DNA of 34,611 bases from an uncultured Granulicella sp. (GCA_937873265.1 CALMVL010000082.1:6424-41034); one strand, 5' to 3'. Positions 1 through 8,123 are shown, counted from the first letter of the stretch. A program made the numbers and translations. Notes: generated from the sequence alone by a model not told the origin.

Positions 1-16
1 GGAGAGGAGGACCCCC

Positions 17-655
17 ATGGACCCGACCGGCAGCACCCAGCGCGAAAAACCCCTCACTATCGGCGTCCTCGCCCTTCAGGGTGCCTTCGAGGTGCACGCC
101 GCCATGCTCCGCTCCCTCGGCGCCGAGCCTGTCCTGATTCGCCGCCCCGAACAGCTCGTCCAACCTGACGGCACCCCAAAGGTCGACGGCCTCATCCTCC
201 CCGGCGGCGAGTCCTCAACCTTTCTTCGCCACCTGGAGCGCGACGGCTTCTTCGACCTCCTCGACACCTTCGTGCGGCAAACCCCCACCTTCGGCACCTG
301 CGCCGGAGCGATCCTCCTGGCCACGCACGTCACCAACCCGAGCCAGCGCTCCTTCGCCGCCCTCGACATCACCGTGGAGCGCAACGCCTACGGTCGCCAG
401 CTCGACTCCACCATTCTCCGCGAGCCCACAACCCTCAGCGCCGATCCCCTCGAGATGGTCTTCATCCGCGCCCCCCGCATCACGCGTACCGGCCCCGGCG
501 TCCAAACCCTCGCCTCCCGCGACGGCGATCCCGTCCTCGTCCGAGAGGGACATCTCCTCGCCGCCACCTTCCACCCCGAGCTCTCCACCGATTCCCGCGT
601 TCATCAGCTCTTCCTCGACCTGATTGAAGAAAAACTTGAAATCTCTGCGAAGTGA
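17..655 (+). CDS. pdxT: Pyridoxal 5'-phosphate synthase glutaminase subunit PdxT
   Basis: This is the class I glutamine amidotransferase half of the DXP-independent vitamin B6 pathway. It hydrolyses glutamine and passes ammonia to PdxS, which builds pyridoxal 5'-phosphate in the cytosol. Visible family marks are the N-terminal IGVLALQGAF, the oxyanion-loop motif PGGESST (residues 62-68), the nucleophile Cys95 in GTCAGA, and the His186/Glu188 pair in FHPEL. The length of 212 aa is slightly above the usual 190-200 because of about 12 extra N-terminal residues. The ATG at 17 has a strong GAGGAGG ribosome-binding site 6 nt upstream, which supports this start. The pdxS partner would be expected just upstream, outside the window. 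Codons end overwhelmingly in C, unlike most neighbours. Confidence 0.96.
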   Translation: MDPTGSTQREKPLTIGVLALQGAFEVHAAMLRSLGAEPVLIRRPEQLVQPDGTPKVDGLILPGGESSTFLRHLERDGFFDLLDTFVRQTPTFGTCAGAILLATHVTNPSQRSFAALDITVERNAYGRQLDSTILREPTTLSADPLEMVFIRAPRITRTGPGVQTLASRDGDPVLVREGHLLAATFHPELSTDSRVHQLFLDLIEEKLEISAK

Positions 656-804
656 GGCATCGCTGTCAGCCACTAGCTTGCATCTCACCGATTGCGAGAC
701 CGAAACACCGGCGGCGAGCTGCAGGTATCGACCCGAAGGCCGCCCCAACTATCCATCCACCGCGCGCCCGCTCGCACGCCTCAGCCAACGTACAAGAGGC
801 CTTC

Positions 805-1776
805 ATGCCGCAGACAACTACAGGTAGCACCATCGTCGGATATTTCGAAGATTACGCGGACGCGCAGCGCGCAGTAACCTCGCTCCAGTCCGCCGGATTC
901 ACCTCCGCCCACCTCGGCGTTGCCTCGCGCGCCGGTTCCAGCTACGCCTCAGGCGAGACTGGCTCCTCGAACTACACCTCTGGCCAGACGGGGTCTTCTG
1001 CCGTCAACACCGCCAAGGACAAGACCGAGGGCGCTTGGGACAAGTTCAAGAATTTCTTCACCGGGGATGCCGTTGAGCCCTACTCCGATGAAAAGCAGAG
1101 CGGCGACCTGGCCAGCCACGAGGTCACGTCCGGATACCAGGGCGGCGTCTCGGACTTTCACGAGACCCTTCAGGGCATGTCGGTTCCAGAGGATCAGTCG
1201 AAATACTTCGGCCATCGGTTCGGTTCGAGCGAGAACGGCACCATCGTTACCGTTTCAGCTCCCGGCCGTGAGGAAGAGGCTCGGTCCATCCTGATGAAGG
1301 CCGGCGCTGATCTGGGCGATAACTCCTCCAGCTATGACTACTCGAAGCCGACGACAACCACGACCGAGGGCACACAGAATATTCAGTTGCTCGGCGAGGT
1401 TCTTCGCGTTCAGAAGGAGCGCATCAACACTGGAGAGGTTCGTTTCCGTAAGGAAGTGATTACGGATATGCAGACTGTGCAGGTTCCCGTCACGCGTGAG
1501 GAACTGGTCATCGAGCGTCATGCCGTTACTGGGAACACACCTGTTCAGGGCACTATCGGCCAGTCAGACGAGATTCGCATTCCCCTGTCCGAGGAGCGCG
1601 CGTCACTCGACAAGTCCACCATCGTCCGTGAAGAGGTTTCGGTTGGCAAACGAGCCATCGAGGACGTCGAGAGCCTTTCCGGGGAGACCCGTCGCGAAGA
1701 GCTTCTGGTCGATGACGAAACCAAGACCACGAGTGGCGTTGGCACGACCAGCACCACGACACCAAACAAGTATTAA
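805..1776 (+). CDS. General stress protein with YflT-like and DUF2382 domains
   Basis: The 323-aa protein begins with a YflT/heat-induced stress-type segment (IVGYFEDYADAQRAV, residues 10-24, then the LGVASR strand). A Ser/Gly/Thr-rich linker and a short KDKTEGAWDK stretch reminiscent of CsbD-like proteins follow. The C-terminal half (about 190-305) is a DUF2382 (YsnF/AvaK-type) domain: VLRVQKERINTGEVRFRKEV and then IRIPLSEERASL with VSVGKRAIEDVE. Such proteins are induced by general stress and their biochemical role is unknown. There is no signal peptide or membrane segment. The frame is open upstream to 652, but the ATG at 805 follows a GAGG 6 nt away and begins the conserved domain almost directly, so it is preferred. 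A strong terminator follows. Confidence 0.85.
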   Translation: MPQTTTGSTIVGYFEDYADAQRAVTSLQSAGFTSAHLGVASRAGSSYASGETGSSNYTSGQTGSSAVNTAKDKTEGAWDKFKNFFTGDAVEPYSDEKQSGDLASHEVTSGYQGGVSDFHETLQGMSVPEDQSKYFGHRFGSSENGTIVTVSAPGREEEARSILMKAGADLGDNSSSYDYSKPTTTTTEGTQNIQLLGEVLRVQKERINTGEVRFRKEVITDMQTVQVPVTREELVIERHAVTGNTPVQGTIGQSDEIRIPLSEERASLDKSTIVREEVSVGKRAIEDVESLSGETRREELLVDDETKTTSGVGTTSTTTPNKY

Positions 1777-1825
1777 ATCGACAGCAAGGCAGCAACACAT
1801 CGGATGGTTCCAGTCGTTCACAATG

Positions 1826-1858
1826 AAACGGCGCTGCTTCGGCAGCGCCGTTTCGTTT
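1826..1858 (+). terminator. Rho-independent terminator with UUCG tetraloop
   Basis: A perfect 12-bp inverted repeat (AAACGGCGCTGC, 1826-1837, and GCAGCGCCGTTT, 1842-1853) encloses the extra-stable loop TTCG and runs into TTTCGTTT. It lies 49 nt after the stop of the stress-protein gene and isolates it from the oxidase operon. The hairpin is symmetric, so it could also act on antisense transcription. Confidence 0.9.
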
Positions 1859-1955
1859 GATTCCCACTTTCAACAGCTGAAATGTGTGTGGGTGAAGTCT
1901 GCTCGAAGACCTGCATCTTGGGTCTGTCCAGGCTTCTTCTGCGCTACTCTGGGAT

Positions 1956-2720
1956 GTGACTGTCTGCAGCCATTTCGCCTTGTGTGTGGATCCGTATCGC
2001 TGGCACCTTCCGGCGGACGCCAGTGCGCATGGCCCTGCGCTGGATCGGCACCTGCTTCTTAACCTGTGGATTGCCTTAGGTCTCGCGATCCTCGCGCACA
2101 TCGTTCTGATTGCCGGGACCGTGGTTCGGAAACGTGGCCCCGAACCGCCCAACCGTCACACCGGCCGCATCGAGTATCTGCCGCTGATCGCCTTCTCGCT
2201 AGTGTTCCTCTGGCTCGCTGTACGCGCCGAGCGGCTGTGGGCCGGGACGCGCTACACCGGCGCGAGCCCGGAGGCGATGCAGGTCGAAGTAACCGGAATG
2301 CAGTTTGTGTGGACCTTCCGGTATCCCGGCGGAGACGCCACCTTTGGCCGAACCTCGCCCGAACTGGTGGACGCCGCAGCCGGCAATCCGCTCGGCATCG
2401 ACCCAGCCGATCCGCACGGGGCAGACGACGTCGTCACCTCGGAGCTTGTGCTGCCCGCCGGTCGCGAAGTCGATCTGCGCCTTCGTGCACAGGACGTCAT
2501 TCACGGATTTGCTATCCCCGAGCTGCGCGTCAAGCAGAACGCGGTTCCCGGCCAAACCATTCACATTCACCTAACACCAACCGTCCCCGGAACGTATGCG
2601 ATCCTCTGCACGCAGCTGTGCGGCCTTGGACATTACCGGATGAACAGCAACCTGCGTGTTCTCGCACCGACGGACTTCGCTGCCTGGCGGAACGCTCGTG
2701 AGCAAGTGGTGTCTCGATGA
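1956..2720 (+). CDS. coxB: Cytochrome c oxidase subunit II (CuA subunit)
   Basis: Subunit II takes electrons from cytochrome c through the binuclear CuA centre and passes them to subunit I. There are two transmembrane helices (about 33-55 and 73-92) and then a periplasmic cupredoxin domain. The CuA ligands are all present: His183 in DVIHGF, then Cys218, Cys222, His226 and Met229 in CTQLCGLGHYRM. Gln220 replaces the usual Glu, which ligates only through its backbone. In the conserved aromatic patch the sequence is GMQFVWTFRYP, so Phe117 occupies the place of the canonical electron-entry Trp. There is no lipobox. The start is uncertain: GTG at 1956 is the first in frame, and GTG at 1986 (giving MDPYRWHLP) is an alternative; neither has a good ribosome-binding site. 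The stop overlaps the ctaD start (ATGA). Confidence 0.93.
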   Translation: MTVCSHFALCVDPYRWHLPADASAHGPALDRHLLLNLWIALGLAILAHIVLIAGTVVRKRGPEPPNRHTGRIEYLPLIAFSLVFLWLAVRAERLWAGTRYTGASPEAMQVEVTGMQFVWTFRYPGGDATFGRTSPELVDAAAGNPLGIDPADPHGADDVVTSELVLPAGREVDLRLRAQDVIHGFAIPELRVKQNAVPGQTIHIHLTPTVPGTYAILCTQLCGLGHYRMNSNLRVLAPTDFAAWRNAREQVVSR

Positions 2721-4513
2721 TGACGCCGCGTAGTGCCGCCGAGCTCAGCAGCCGGCAACACCCCTTCCGAAAGAGCTTCCTTGTCCACGCGCTCTTCACC
2801 ACCGACCATCGCCTCATCGGTCTGCAGTATCTTGCGCTCGCCATGGTGGCCGTCATCATCGGCATGGTGCTCTCGCTGCTGATGCGCCTGCACCTCACCT
2901 GGCCGGATCGCGTGATTCCGCTCCACGGTCCGATCCTGCCTGAGGACTATCTCGCCCTGGTCACGATGCACGGAACGCTGATGCTGTTCTTCGTCATGAC
3001 GACCGCGCCGCAGGCAGGTTTCGGCAATCTGATCCTGCCGTCGCAGATTGGCTCGCGACGTATGGCCTTTCCCATGTTGAACGCCCTCTCCTTCTGGTCC
3101 ACGGCTCTGGCCTTGGTCGTCCTGCTCGCCTCAACACTGGTCGCGGGTGGAAGCCCGATCTCCGGCTGGACCGCCTACCCTCCGCTTTCGGCCGTCGCCG
3201 CCGCTGGTCCGGGGCAAGGTGCGGGAATGGACCTTTGGATCGCGAGCATTGCCCTGTTCGCCATCGCCGCCACAATGAGCTCGATCAACACGCTGGTCAC
3301 GGTCGTTCGACTGCGCTGCAAGGGTATGACCTGGTCACGGCTGCCTCTGACGGTTTGGGGGTGGTTTACCGCGGCCCTGCTCTCGATCCTCGCCTTCTCC
3401 GTGCTGCTCGCCGCGATCGTTTTGCTGATGTGTGACCGTCATGCTGGAACCAGCTTCTTCGTGCCTACGGGCGATCTGGTAAATGGCAGTTTGCACGCTG
3501 CGGGGCATCGTGGAAACGGGTCGCCGTTGCTATGGCTGCACCTGTTCTGGTTTTTCGGGCATCCCGAGGTCTATATTGCCATTCTGCCCGGAATGGGTCT
3601 GACGTCGATGCTGCTGGCGAACTTCGCCCGTCGCCGTGTTTTCGGCTATCGCCTGATGATTGCGACGACGTTAGCGATCGGGTTGCTTGGGATTATGGTG
3701 TGGGGACATCATATGTTCGTCGCCGGGCTGAACCCGTTTGCCGGAACAGCTTTTTCCATTTCGACCATCGCCATCGCAATCCCGTCTGCGGCAAAGGTTC
3801 TTTCCTGGCTGGCGACGACCTGGCGGTCGCGGCCGAGCTACACCACGGCATACCTGTTTTCGCTCGGCTTTGCCTCCCTGTTTCTTACCGGCGGACTTTC
3901 AGGCCCAATCCTGGCGCAGCCGATCCTCGATCAGTATCTACACAATACCTTCTTCGTGGTCGCTCACTTCCACCTCATCATGGCAATGGCCGGCGTCTTC
4001 GGTCTCTTTGCCGCGACGTACTATTGGTTCCCGCTGGTGACAAACCGCCTGATGTCCGAGACCCTGGGCCGATGGCACTTCTGGCTTACGCTGCTAGCTG
4101 CCTACGGATGCTTTCTGCCGATGCACCTGACTGGCCTCATGGGCGAACCGCGTCATTATGCGCAATTGGCAGAACTGCCGGGAAGTGCGGCAAATCGCCT
4201 GCTCGCGCCCACGCTGCCGTTGAACATGCACATTACAATCTCGGCGGTCATTCTGGTGGCCAGCCAAGTTTTATTCTTCGCCAATCTGGCGGTGAGTTGG
4301 CGGCGCGGTCTCATCGCATCTGCGAATCCCTGGCAGGCGACGACGTTGGAGTGGTCTCCAGCGCTGCGGGCACACTCTCATCCGACATCGGACGGCGACT
4401 TGGCCCCTGTCGAGGCTTTCCGTCGGCCGTGTCATTATTGGAGTCACCACAACGGCTGGCACTTTCTTCCACAGTGGGATTCGGCTGACACAACGGAGCC
4501 GAAATCGGAGTAA
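2717..4513 (+). CDS. ctaD: Cytochrome c oxidase subunit I (heme-copper oxidase catalytic subunit)
   Basis: This is the membrane catalytic subunit that reduces O2 and pumps protons (598 aa, about 12 helices). Heme and copper ligands are in place: His85 (low-spin heme), His282 with the cross-linking Tyr286 in WFFGHPEVYI, His331/His332 (CuB), His417 and His419 in VVAHFHL. Glu284 matches the Glu286 proton gate of A1-type oxidases, and Lys360 in PSAAKV matches the K-channel lysine. Asn104 and Asn122 of the D-channel are present, but the D-channel entry Asp is an Arg (Arg115 in GSRRMAFP). The Mg-site Asp in HDT is Asn410 (HNT). The gene overlaps coxB by 4 nt, which implies translational coupling. 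The C-terminal tail after about 535 is soluble and histidine-rich. Confidence 0.96.
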   Translation: MMTPRSAAELSSRQHPFRKSFLVHALFTTDHRLIGLQYLALAMVAVIIGMVLSLLMRLHLTWPDRVIPLHGPILPEDYLALVTMHGTLMLFFVMTTAPQAGFGNLILPSQIGSRRMAFPMLNALSFWSTALALVVLLASTLVAGGSPISGWTAYPPLSAVAAAGPGQGAGMDLWIASIALFAIAATMSSINTLVTVVRLRCKGMTWSRLPLTVWGWFTAALLSILAFSVLLAAIVLLMCDRHAGTSFFVPTGDLVNGSLHAAGHRGNGSPLLWLHLFWFFGHPEVYIAILPGMGLTSMLLANFARRRVFGYRLMIATTLAIGLLGIMVWGHHMFVAGLNPFAGTAFSISTIAIAIPSAAKVLSWLATTWRSRPSYTTAYLFSLGFASLFLTGGLSGPILAQPILDQYLHNTFFVVAHFHLIMAMAGVFGLFAATYYWFPLVTNRLMSETLGRWHFWLTLLAAYGCFLPMHLTGLMGEPRHYAQLAELPGSAANRLLAPTLPLNMHITISAVILVASQVLFFANLAVSWRRGLIASANPWQATTLEWSPALRAHSHPTSDGDLAPVEAFRRPCHYWSHHNGWHFLPQWDSADTTEPKSE

Positions 4514-4548
4514 TCTAAGACCAACCGCCGATCTGAAGGGGCCCTGAC

Positions 4549-5331
4549 ATGCCGGTTACCATTACGCCCACTGGCACGGAACGCGAGCATGGACGACGAG
4601 TCGAGGACCACGACCACGGTTCTGGCCGACGCCCACCCATCGACAAGGGCGACAAGCGCACGGGCGGCAACGGAGACGGCGATAACTGGAGTAATCGTCC
4701 GCAGGGGCGGCGTGGACCTCGGGAGCGACTGCGCACCTACCGGCTTGGACTCTTTTTTGCGCTTGCAAGCGACTTGATGTTTTTTGTCGCGATCGTCAGC
4801 ACCTTTTTTGTGGCGCAAAATTCCGGTCGGTTCAATGCTTACAACCACTACATCAATGAATGGCTGCCGACGACGATTCCGCCGGTGCTATGGCTAAACA
4901 CGGCTGTGCTGCTGATCTCATCCCTCACGGTGGAAATCGCGCGGCGGCGAATGTTTCATGAGCAGTTTGTGATGGAAGAATGGTTCGGGCTGGGGCGTCC
5001 GACATCGCGGCGAGCGGTTCCGTTCCTTTTAGCGACTGTCTTCTTTGGGCTGTTGTTCCTGGCCGGACAGGCGCTGGCGTGGAAGCAGCTTGCGGTTCAG
5101 CATGTCTTCTTTGCTTCCAATCCGTCCAGTCACTTTTTCTACCTGATCACCTACACCCACGCCATTCACCTGTTTCTTGGCATCGGTGTGCTGCTGATCG
5201 CGCTCTACGGGCTCTTCTTCTCTCGGCAGCTGGAAACACGGCAGATCCTGGTGGACTGCTCCGCGTGGTACTGGCACACCATGGGCGTTCTTTGGGTCTT
5301 TCTGTTCGCGTTGCTTGCGTTTTTTCAGTGA
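4549..5331 (+). CDS. ctaE: Cytochrome c oxidase subunit III
   Basis: The 260-aa protein has a hydrophilic N-terminus of about 60 residues rich in Asp, His, Gly and Arg, followed by about five transmembrane helices. The family motifs THAIHLFLGIG (near 205) and WYWHTMGVLWVFLFALL (near the C-terminus) identify a subunit III of the short, five-helix kind. Subunit III stabilises proton uptake and turnover of the oxidase. The ATG at 4549 follows AAGGGG 7 nt upstream and lies 35 nt after ctaD, in the same operon. Its stop overlaps the GTG of the next small gene (GTGA). The long charged N-terminal arm is unusual for the family, and I cannot assign a function to it. Confidence 0.94.
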   Translation: MPVTITPTGTEREHGRRVEDHDHGSGRRPPIDKGDKRTGGNGDGDNWSNRPQGRRGPRERLRTYRLGLFFALASDLMFFVAIVSTFFVAQNSGRFNAYNHYINEWLPTTIPPVLWLNTAVLLISSLTVEIARRRMFHEQFVMEEWFGLGRPTSRRAVPFLLATVFFGLLFLAGQALAWKQLAVQHVFFASNPSSHFFYLITYTHAIHLFLGIGVLLIALYGLFFSRQLETRQILVDCSAWYWHTMGVLWVFLFALLAFFQ

Positions 5332-5543
5332 CTCGGCGGAGCATGGGGGTGCTTCTGCCCCTTTTGCTGTTGGTGCTGGCTGCGGCCTCACTTCACGGCC
5401 AAGGGTGCGCGCAATGCGCGGACGCGACTGCGGCGACGCCCGCCGCCACGCAGACTGCCTACAGACATGCGATTCTGCTGCTGATCGGCGCCGCGGTTAC
5501 GGTCTTCGTTGCTGGAGTCGTGCTGCTTCGGAAGAACCCGTAG
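5328..5543 (+). CDS. Small secreted/membrane-anchored CxxC protein in the oxidase operon
   Basis: This 71-aa protein begins with GTG overlapping the ctaE stop (GTGA), a typical coupled start; an internal ATG at 5343 is the alternative. It has an N-terminal hydrophobic signal (GVLLPLLLLVLAAASLHGQG), then a Cys pair CAQC (Cys27, Cys30), a short Ala/Thr-rich linker, one transmembrane helix (about 48-66) and a positively charged end (LLRKNP). The topology places the CxxC pair on the periplasmic side next to the oxidase. I do not recognise a named family. Operon position and the thiol pair suggest, as inference only, a role in copper or heme delivery or in assembly of the oxidase. Confidence 0.75.
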   Translation: MTRRSMGVLLPLLLLVLAAASLHGQGCAQCADATAATPAATQTAYRHAILLLIGAAVTVFVAGVVLLRKNP

Positions 5544-5558
5544 TGCTATTCTTCCGGC

Positions 5559-6113
5559 GTGCGTCGTGCTTTGTCGCTTCTGTGCCTCATGTTGCCTCTG
5601 GTGGGCTGCCGCCCGCCCGCGATACCAACCGAACCGACCTCGGCCGAATACGCGGTATGGGGCAGTGTTCTCGCCTTTGAGACGGAGGCCGTAGCCGCTC
5701 ACACGGTGATGGTGGGGGCGGAAACGCTTCCCCTCAATGAGGCTCGGCTGCAGTTCAGCAGATGTCTGCCCCGGCACATGCGGGCGGTCTTCGATGCAGC
5801 CCCAAAGACGAACCTAAGCAAGAATGTTACGGAAGACTGGCTGCGAACTTCGGACGGGCGTCCGGTCTTGCTGCGGTCTCACGATGCGCCGATACCGGAC
5901 GGAGCTGCCGATCTCTTTGAGATCTCACGAGTCGCGTTTTCCCGCTTTCGTCGCGAGGCCTTCGTGTGGGTGGACCACCTGCCGTGTACACGAACGGAGA
6001 CCGAAGTGCGATGCGGTGACCGGGAAGGCGCCCTGCTGCGCGCCGTGTGGGAGGGTGACCGATGGCGAATCGAAGCTACCGATTGCCAGACGCTGGCGTT
6101 CCCGGACCGCTGA
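5559..6113 (+). CDS. Putative lipoprotein at the end of the oxidase operon
   Basis: The GTG start at 5559 lies 15 nt after the CxxC gene. The N-terminus RRALSLLCLMLPLVGC is a classical lipoprotein signal with lipobox LVGC, so the mature protein would be lipid-anchored at Cys17. The 184-aa product has two likely disulfide-forming cysteines in PCTRTETEVRC and others near residues 69 and 176. It ends in strands such as GALLRAVWEGDRWRIEATDC. I do not recognise the family. Tight spacing on the same strand suggests co-expression with coxB-ctaD-ctaE. An unrelated periplasmic or outer-membrane lipoprotein is equally possible. Confidence 0.7.
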   Translation: MRRALSLLCLMLPLVGCRPPAIPTEPTSAEYAVWGSVLAFETEAVAAHTVMVGAETLPLNEARLQFSRCLPRHMRAVFDAAPKTNLSKNVTEDWLRTSDGRPVLLRSHDAPIPDGAADLFEISRVAFSRFRREAFVWVDHLPCTRTETEVRCGDREGALLRAVWEGDRWRIEATDCQTLAFPDR

Positions 6114-6137
6114 CAGCGAGCACCGCACGCCCGCTCA

Positions 6138-8123
6138 CTAACGGCTGCGTTTGACCGTGACGGATTTCGGGGGCGAGGCTTTGGTCTGCTTCTTTCCGCC
6201 GGCGGGCGATGAGGCCCTCTTTGCTGACACAGAGGCGTTCTTAGACGGGGCGGGCACGGGCTTCTTCGTCGGCGGCTGCTTTTTGGGTACGAGCTTCTTC
6301 GTCGGCGGAACGCTCTTACTGCTGGCCGCCTTCGCCTTGACGGGTTTGGCCGGCGGCGTTGTCGCGCGCTTTAAGGATGTCTTCGCTTCCGGCCGCTTCG
6401 GGGCAGACTGCTTCGAAGGAGACTTCGCGGCCACTGACCTTTGGGCCGGAGACTTGGCGGCGACCCGCGTTGCTGAGGATGGCGCGGCAGGCCGACTCGC
6501 TGCCGGTTCTTTCGCCGGGGAAGGCGGAACGCTTATCTGGACGGCCGGCGATGCGGGCTGCTTTCTGGGCGTCTTTGCGGACCTTTCGGAAGCTGCCTTT
6601 TCGAGTGTTGTGGTTGGCTCAGGCTTCGGCGCAGGAGCCGCCTCGGGTACAACGTCTGGAGCGATTGAGCTGGCCTGCGCCTGCTCCGGTTCGACGGCAA
6701 CGGTTTGCGGCTCGATGTCCGGCGTAACAAGTTGGTCTGAGTCACCTTCGGCCTCGCTGTCCGCGGCCTGCGCCTTCTTCCGGCTGCGCGAGGGCTTGCT
6801 GTCCTTCTTGGAGGTGCGGGCACGGCGAAGGCTGACGGGAGGCGGCGGCGCGGGTGGCGAGTATGGCTCAAGGAAGGCCTTCATGGCCTCGCTTGTATCG
6901 AGGCGGCCGTCCATCAACTCAAAAAATAGCTTCTCGAGGAGATCGTCATAGCCGGGAAGGTCGGGGCTGATGCGCATCTCCTGCAACAACGGGTAAGGCA
7001 GGCGCTGCCGGGCCTGCGGCCAGTCGGTGGAGAAGCTCTTGAATTTGGCTTGAACGTTGGCGTTTTTCGAGTAAAACGCGGCCCACAGCACGGCTTCGGG
7101 AGAGGTGTTGCGGATGAGCTGATAAGCCTGCGAGGGCTGGGCGACGGCTTTGCTGATGAGCTGCGAGGCAAACTCCTTGCCGGCGGCGTCGAGCGCCTCA
7201 ATCTCAGCGACGAAGCCCTGGCGCGGAAAGCTCTTTTTGAGATTCTGAACCTCTTCGGCCGAAAGCTTGGCCGTGAGCAGCGGAAAGCTGAGAGCGGCGG
7301 CATTTGGGGTAACGCCCTGGAGTTGCAGTTGCGACTGAACTTCTCGGAGCCGCTGCAGCTCGGCTGCATTCACCTTCGCAGAGCTCAGGGCCGGGGAGAG
7401 GAAGGAGAGCCAGCCCTCCTCTTCAAGGCGGCGCATGACCCGCAACGGATCTTCTTCGTGGAAGAGCTCTTCAGTTTCGTAGCCGCGATGGAAGCCGTCG
7501 AGGGCTTTGATGTACTCGTCTTCCCTGCTGGTCTCGTAGCGGGCCTGGGTTTTTTCTTCAAGCGTCCAGCCGAGCCGTCCCATGAAGCGAGCTGCGCGAA
7601 GGATAAGCGCCGGATCCTCGATGAAGCCGTAATTACTAACCAGCCTTAGCTGGCGGTTCTCAATGTCAGCGACACCGTTGAGCGGATCCATCAGCAGGCC
7701 GTAGGAGCCCTCGTTGAGAGAGAGGGCCATGGCATTGGCGGTGAAGTCGCGCCGGCGGAGATCTTCGAGAATGGTAGCGGGCGCAACGACAGGCTTTCCC
7801 GGCTTCGGATACGTGACAGACAGCGTGCTGCTGACCTCCAAACGCACTCCGCCAGGCAAAGCAAGGAAAAGAGACTGCCAAAAGTCTGATTGGCCGACGA
7901 CCACCGCACCCACGGTCTCCAGCTCTTTTCTCAAGGTACGGACGTCGCCCTGAACGGCTACATCGAGGTCGCGGACTGCCGTGCCGGAGATCAGATCGCG
8001 AACAGCTCCACCGACAAGAAACACCGTGAGACCATTTTGCCGGGCTACATCCCGAACCAGATCCAGCGCGGTCTGTTGCGCTCGGGACAGCCGTGTTTCG
8101 AGCAGGTAGATGTTGTCGGCCAT
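6138..8123 (-). CDS. CCA tRNA nucleotidyltransferase / poly(A) polymerase family protein with long basic tail
   Basis: The first 420 residues form a class II nucleotidyltransferase: FLVGGAVRD (35-43), the metal-binding DLD (52-54), RRDFTANAMA (124-133) and the EDPALILRAARF motif (169-180) that starts the nucleotide-specificity neck. These enzymes add CCA to tRNA 3' ends or make poly(A) tails; sequence alone does not separate the two here. Residues 421-661 are a low-complexity extension rich in Lys, Pro, Ala and Ser, with an acidic part (about 455-500) and then a strongly basic, histone H1-like end. The motif PPTKK occurs twice. The tail is probably disordered and nucleic-acid binding (inference). 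The ATG at 8123 lies in a 178-bp divergent spacer with the next plus-strand gene. Confidence 0.88.
   Translation of the reverse strand: MADNIYLLETRLSRAQQTALDLVRDVARQNGLTVFLVGGAVRDLISGTAVRDLDVAVQGDVRTLRKELETVGAVVVGQSDFWQSLFLALPGGVRLEVSSTLSVTYPKPGKPVVAPATILEDLRRRDFTANAMALSLNEGSYGLLMDPLNGVADIENRQLRLVSNYGFIEDPALILRAARFMGRLGWTLEEKTQARYETSREDEYIKALDGFHRGYETEELFHEEDPLRVMRRLEEEGWLSFLSPALSSAKVNAAELQRLREVQSQLQLQGVTPNAAALSFPLLTAKLSAEEVQNLKKSFPRQGFVAEIEALDAAGKEFASQLISKAVAQPSQAYQLIRNTSPEAVLWAAFYSKNANVQAKFKSFSTDWPQARQRLPYPLLQEMRISPDLPGYDDLLEKLFFELMDGRLDTSEAMKAFLEPYSPPAPPPPVSLRRARTSKKDSKPSRSRKKAQAADSEAEGDSDQLVTPDIEPQTVAVEPEQAQASSIAPDVVPEAAPAPKPEPTTTLEKAASERSAKTPRKQPASPAVQISVPPSPAKEPAASRPAAPSSATRVAAKSPAQRSVAAKSPSKQSAPKRPEAKTSLKRATTPPAKPVKAKAASSKSVPPTKKLVPKKQPPTKKPVPAPSKNASVSAKRASSPAGGKKQTKASPPKSVTVKRSR
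6260..6308 (-). repeat. 16-bp direct repeat inside the CCA-enzyme tail
   Basis: The 16-mer GCTTCTTCGTCGGCGG occurs at 6260-6275 and again at 6293-6308, exactly 33 bp (11 codons) apart. It encodes the doubled PPTKK peptide in the basic tail. It suggests that the tail grew by in-frame tandem duplication. Confidence 0.8.

Noticed and set aside
652-804. N-terminal extension of the stress protein back to 652
   Set aside because: It is Arg/Pro/His-rich without similarity to the domain, overlaps the pdxT stop region, and a better ATG with GAGG lies at 805.
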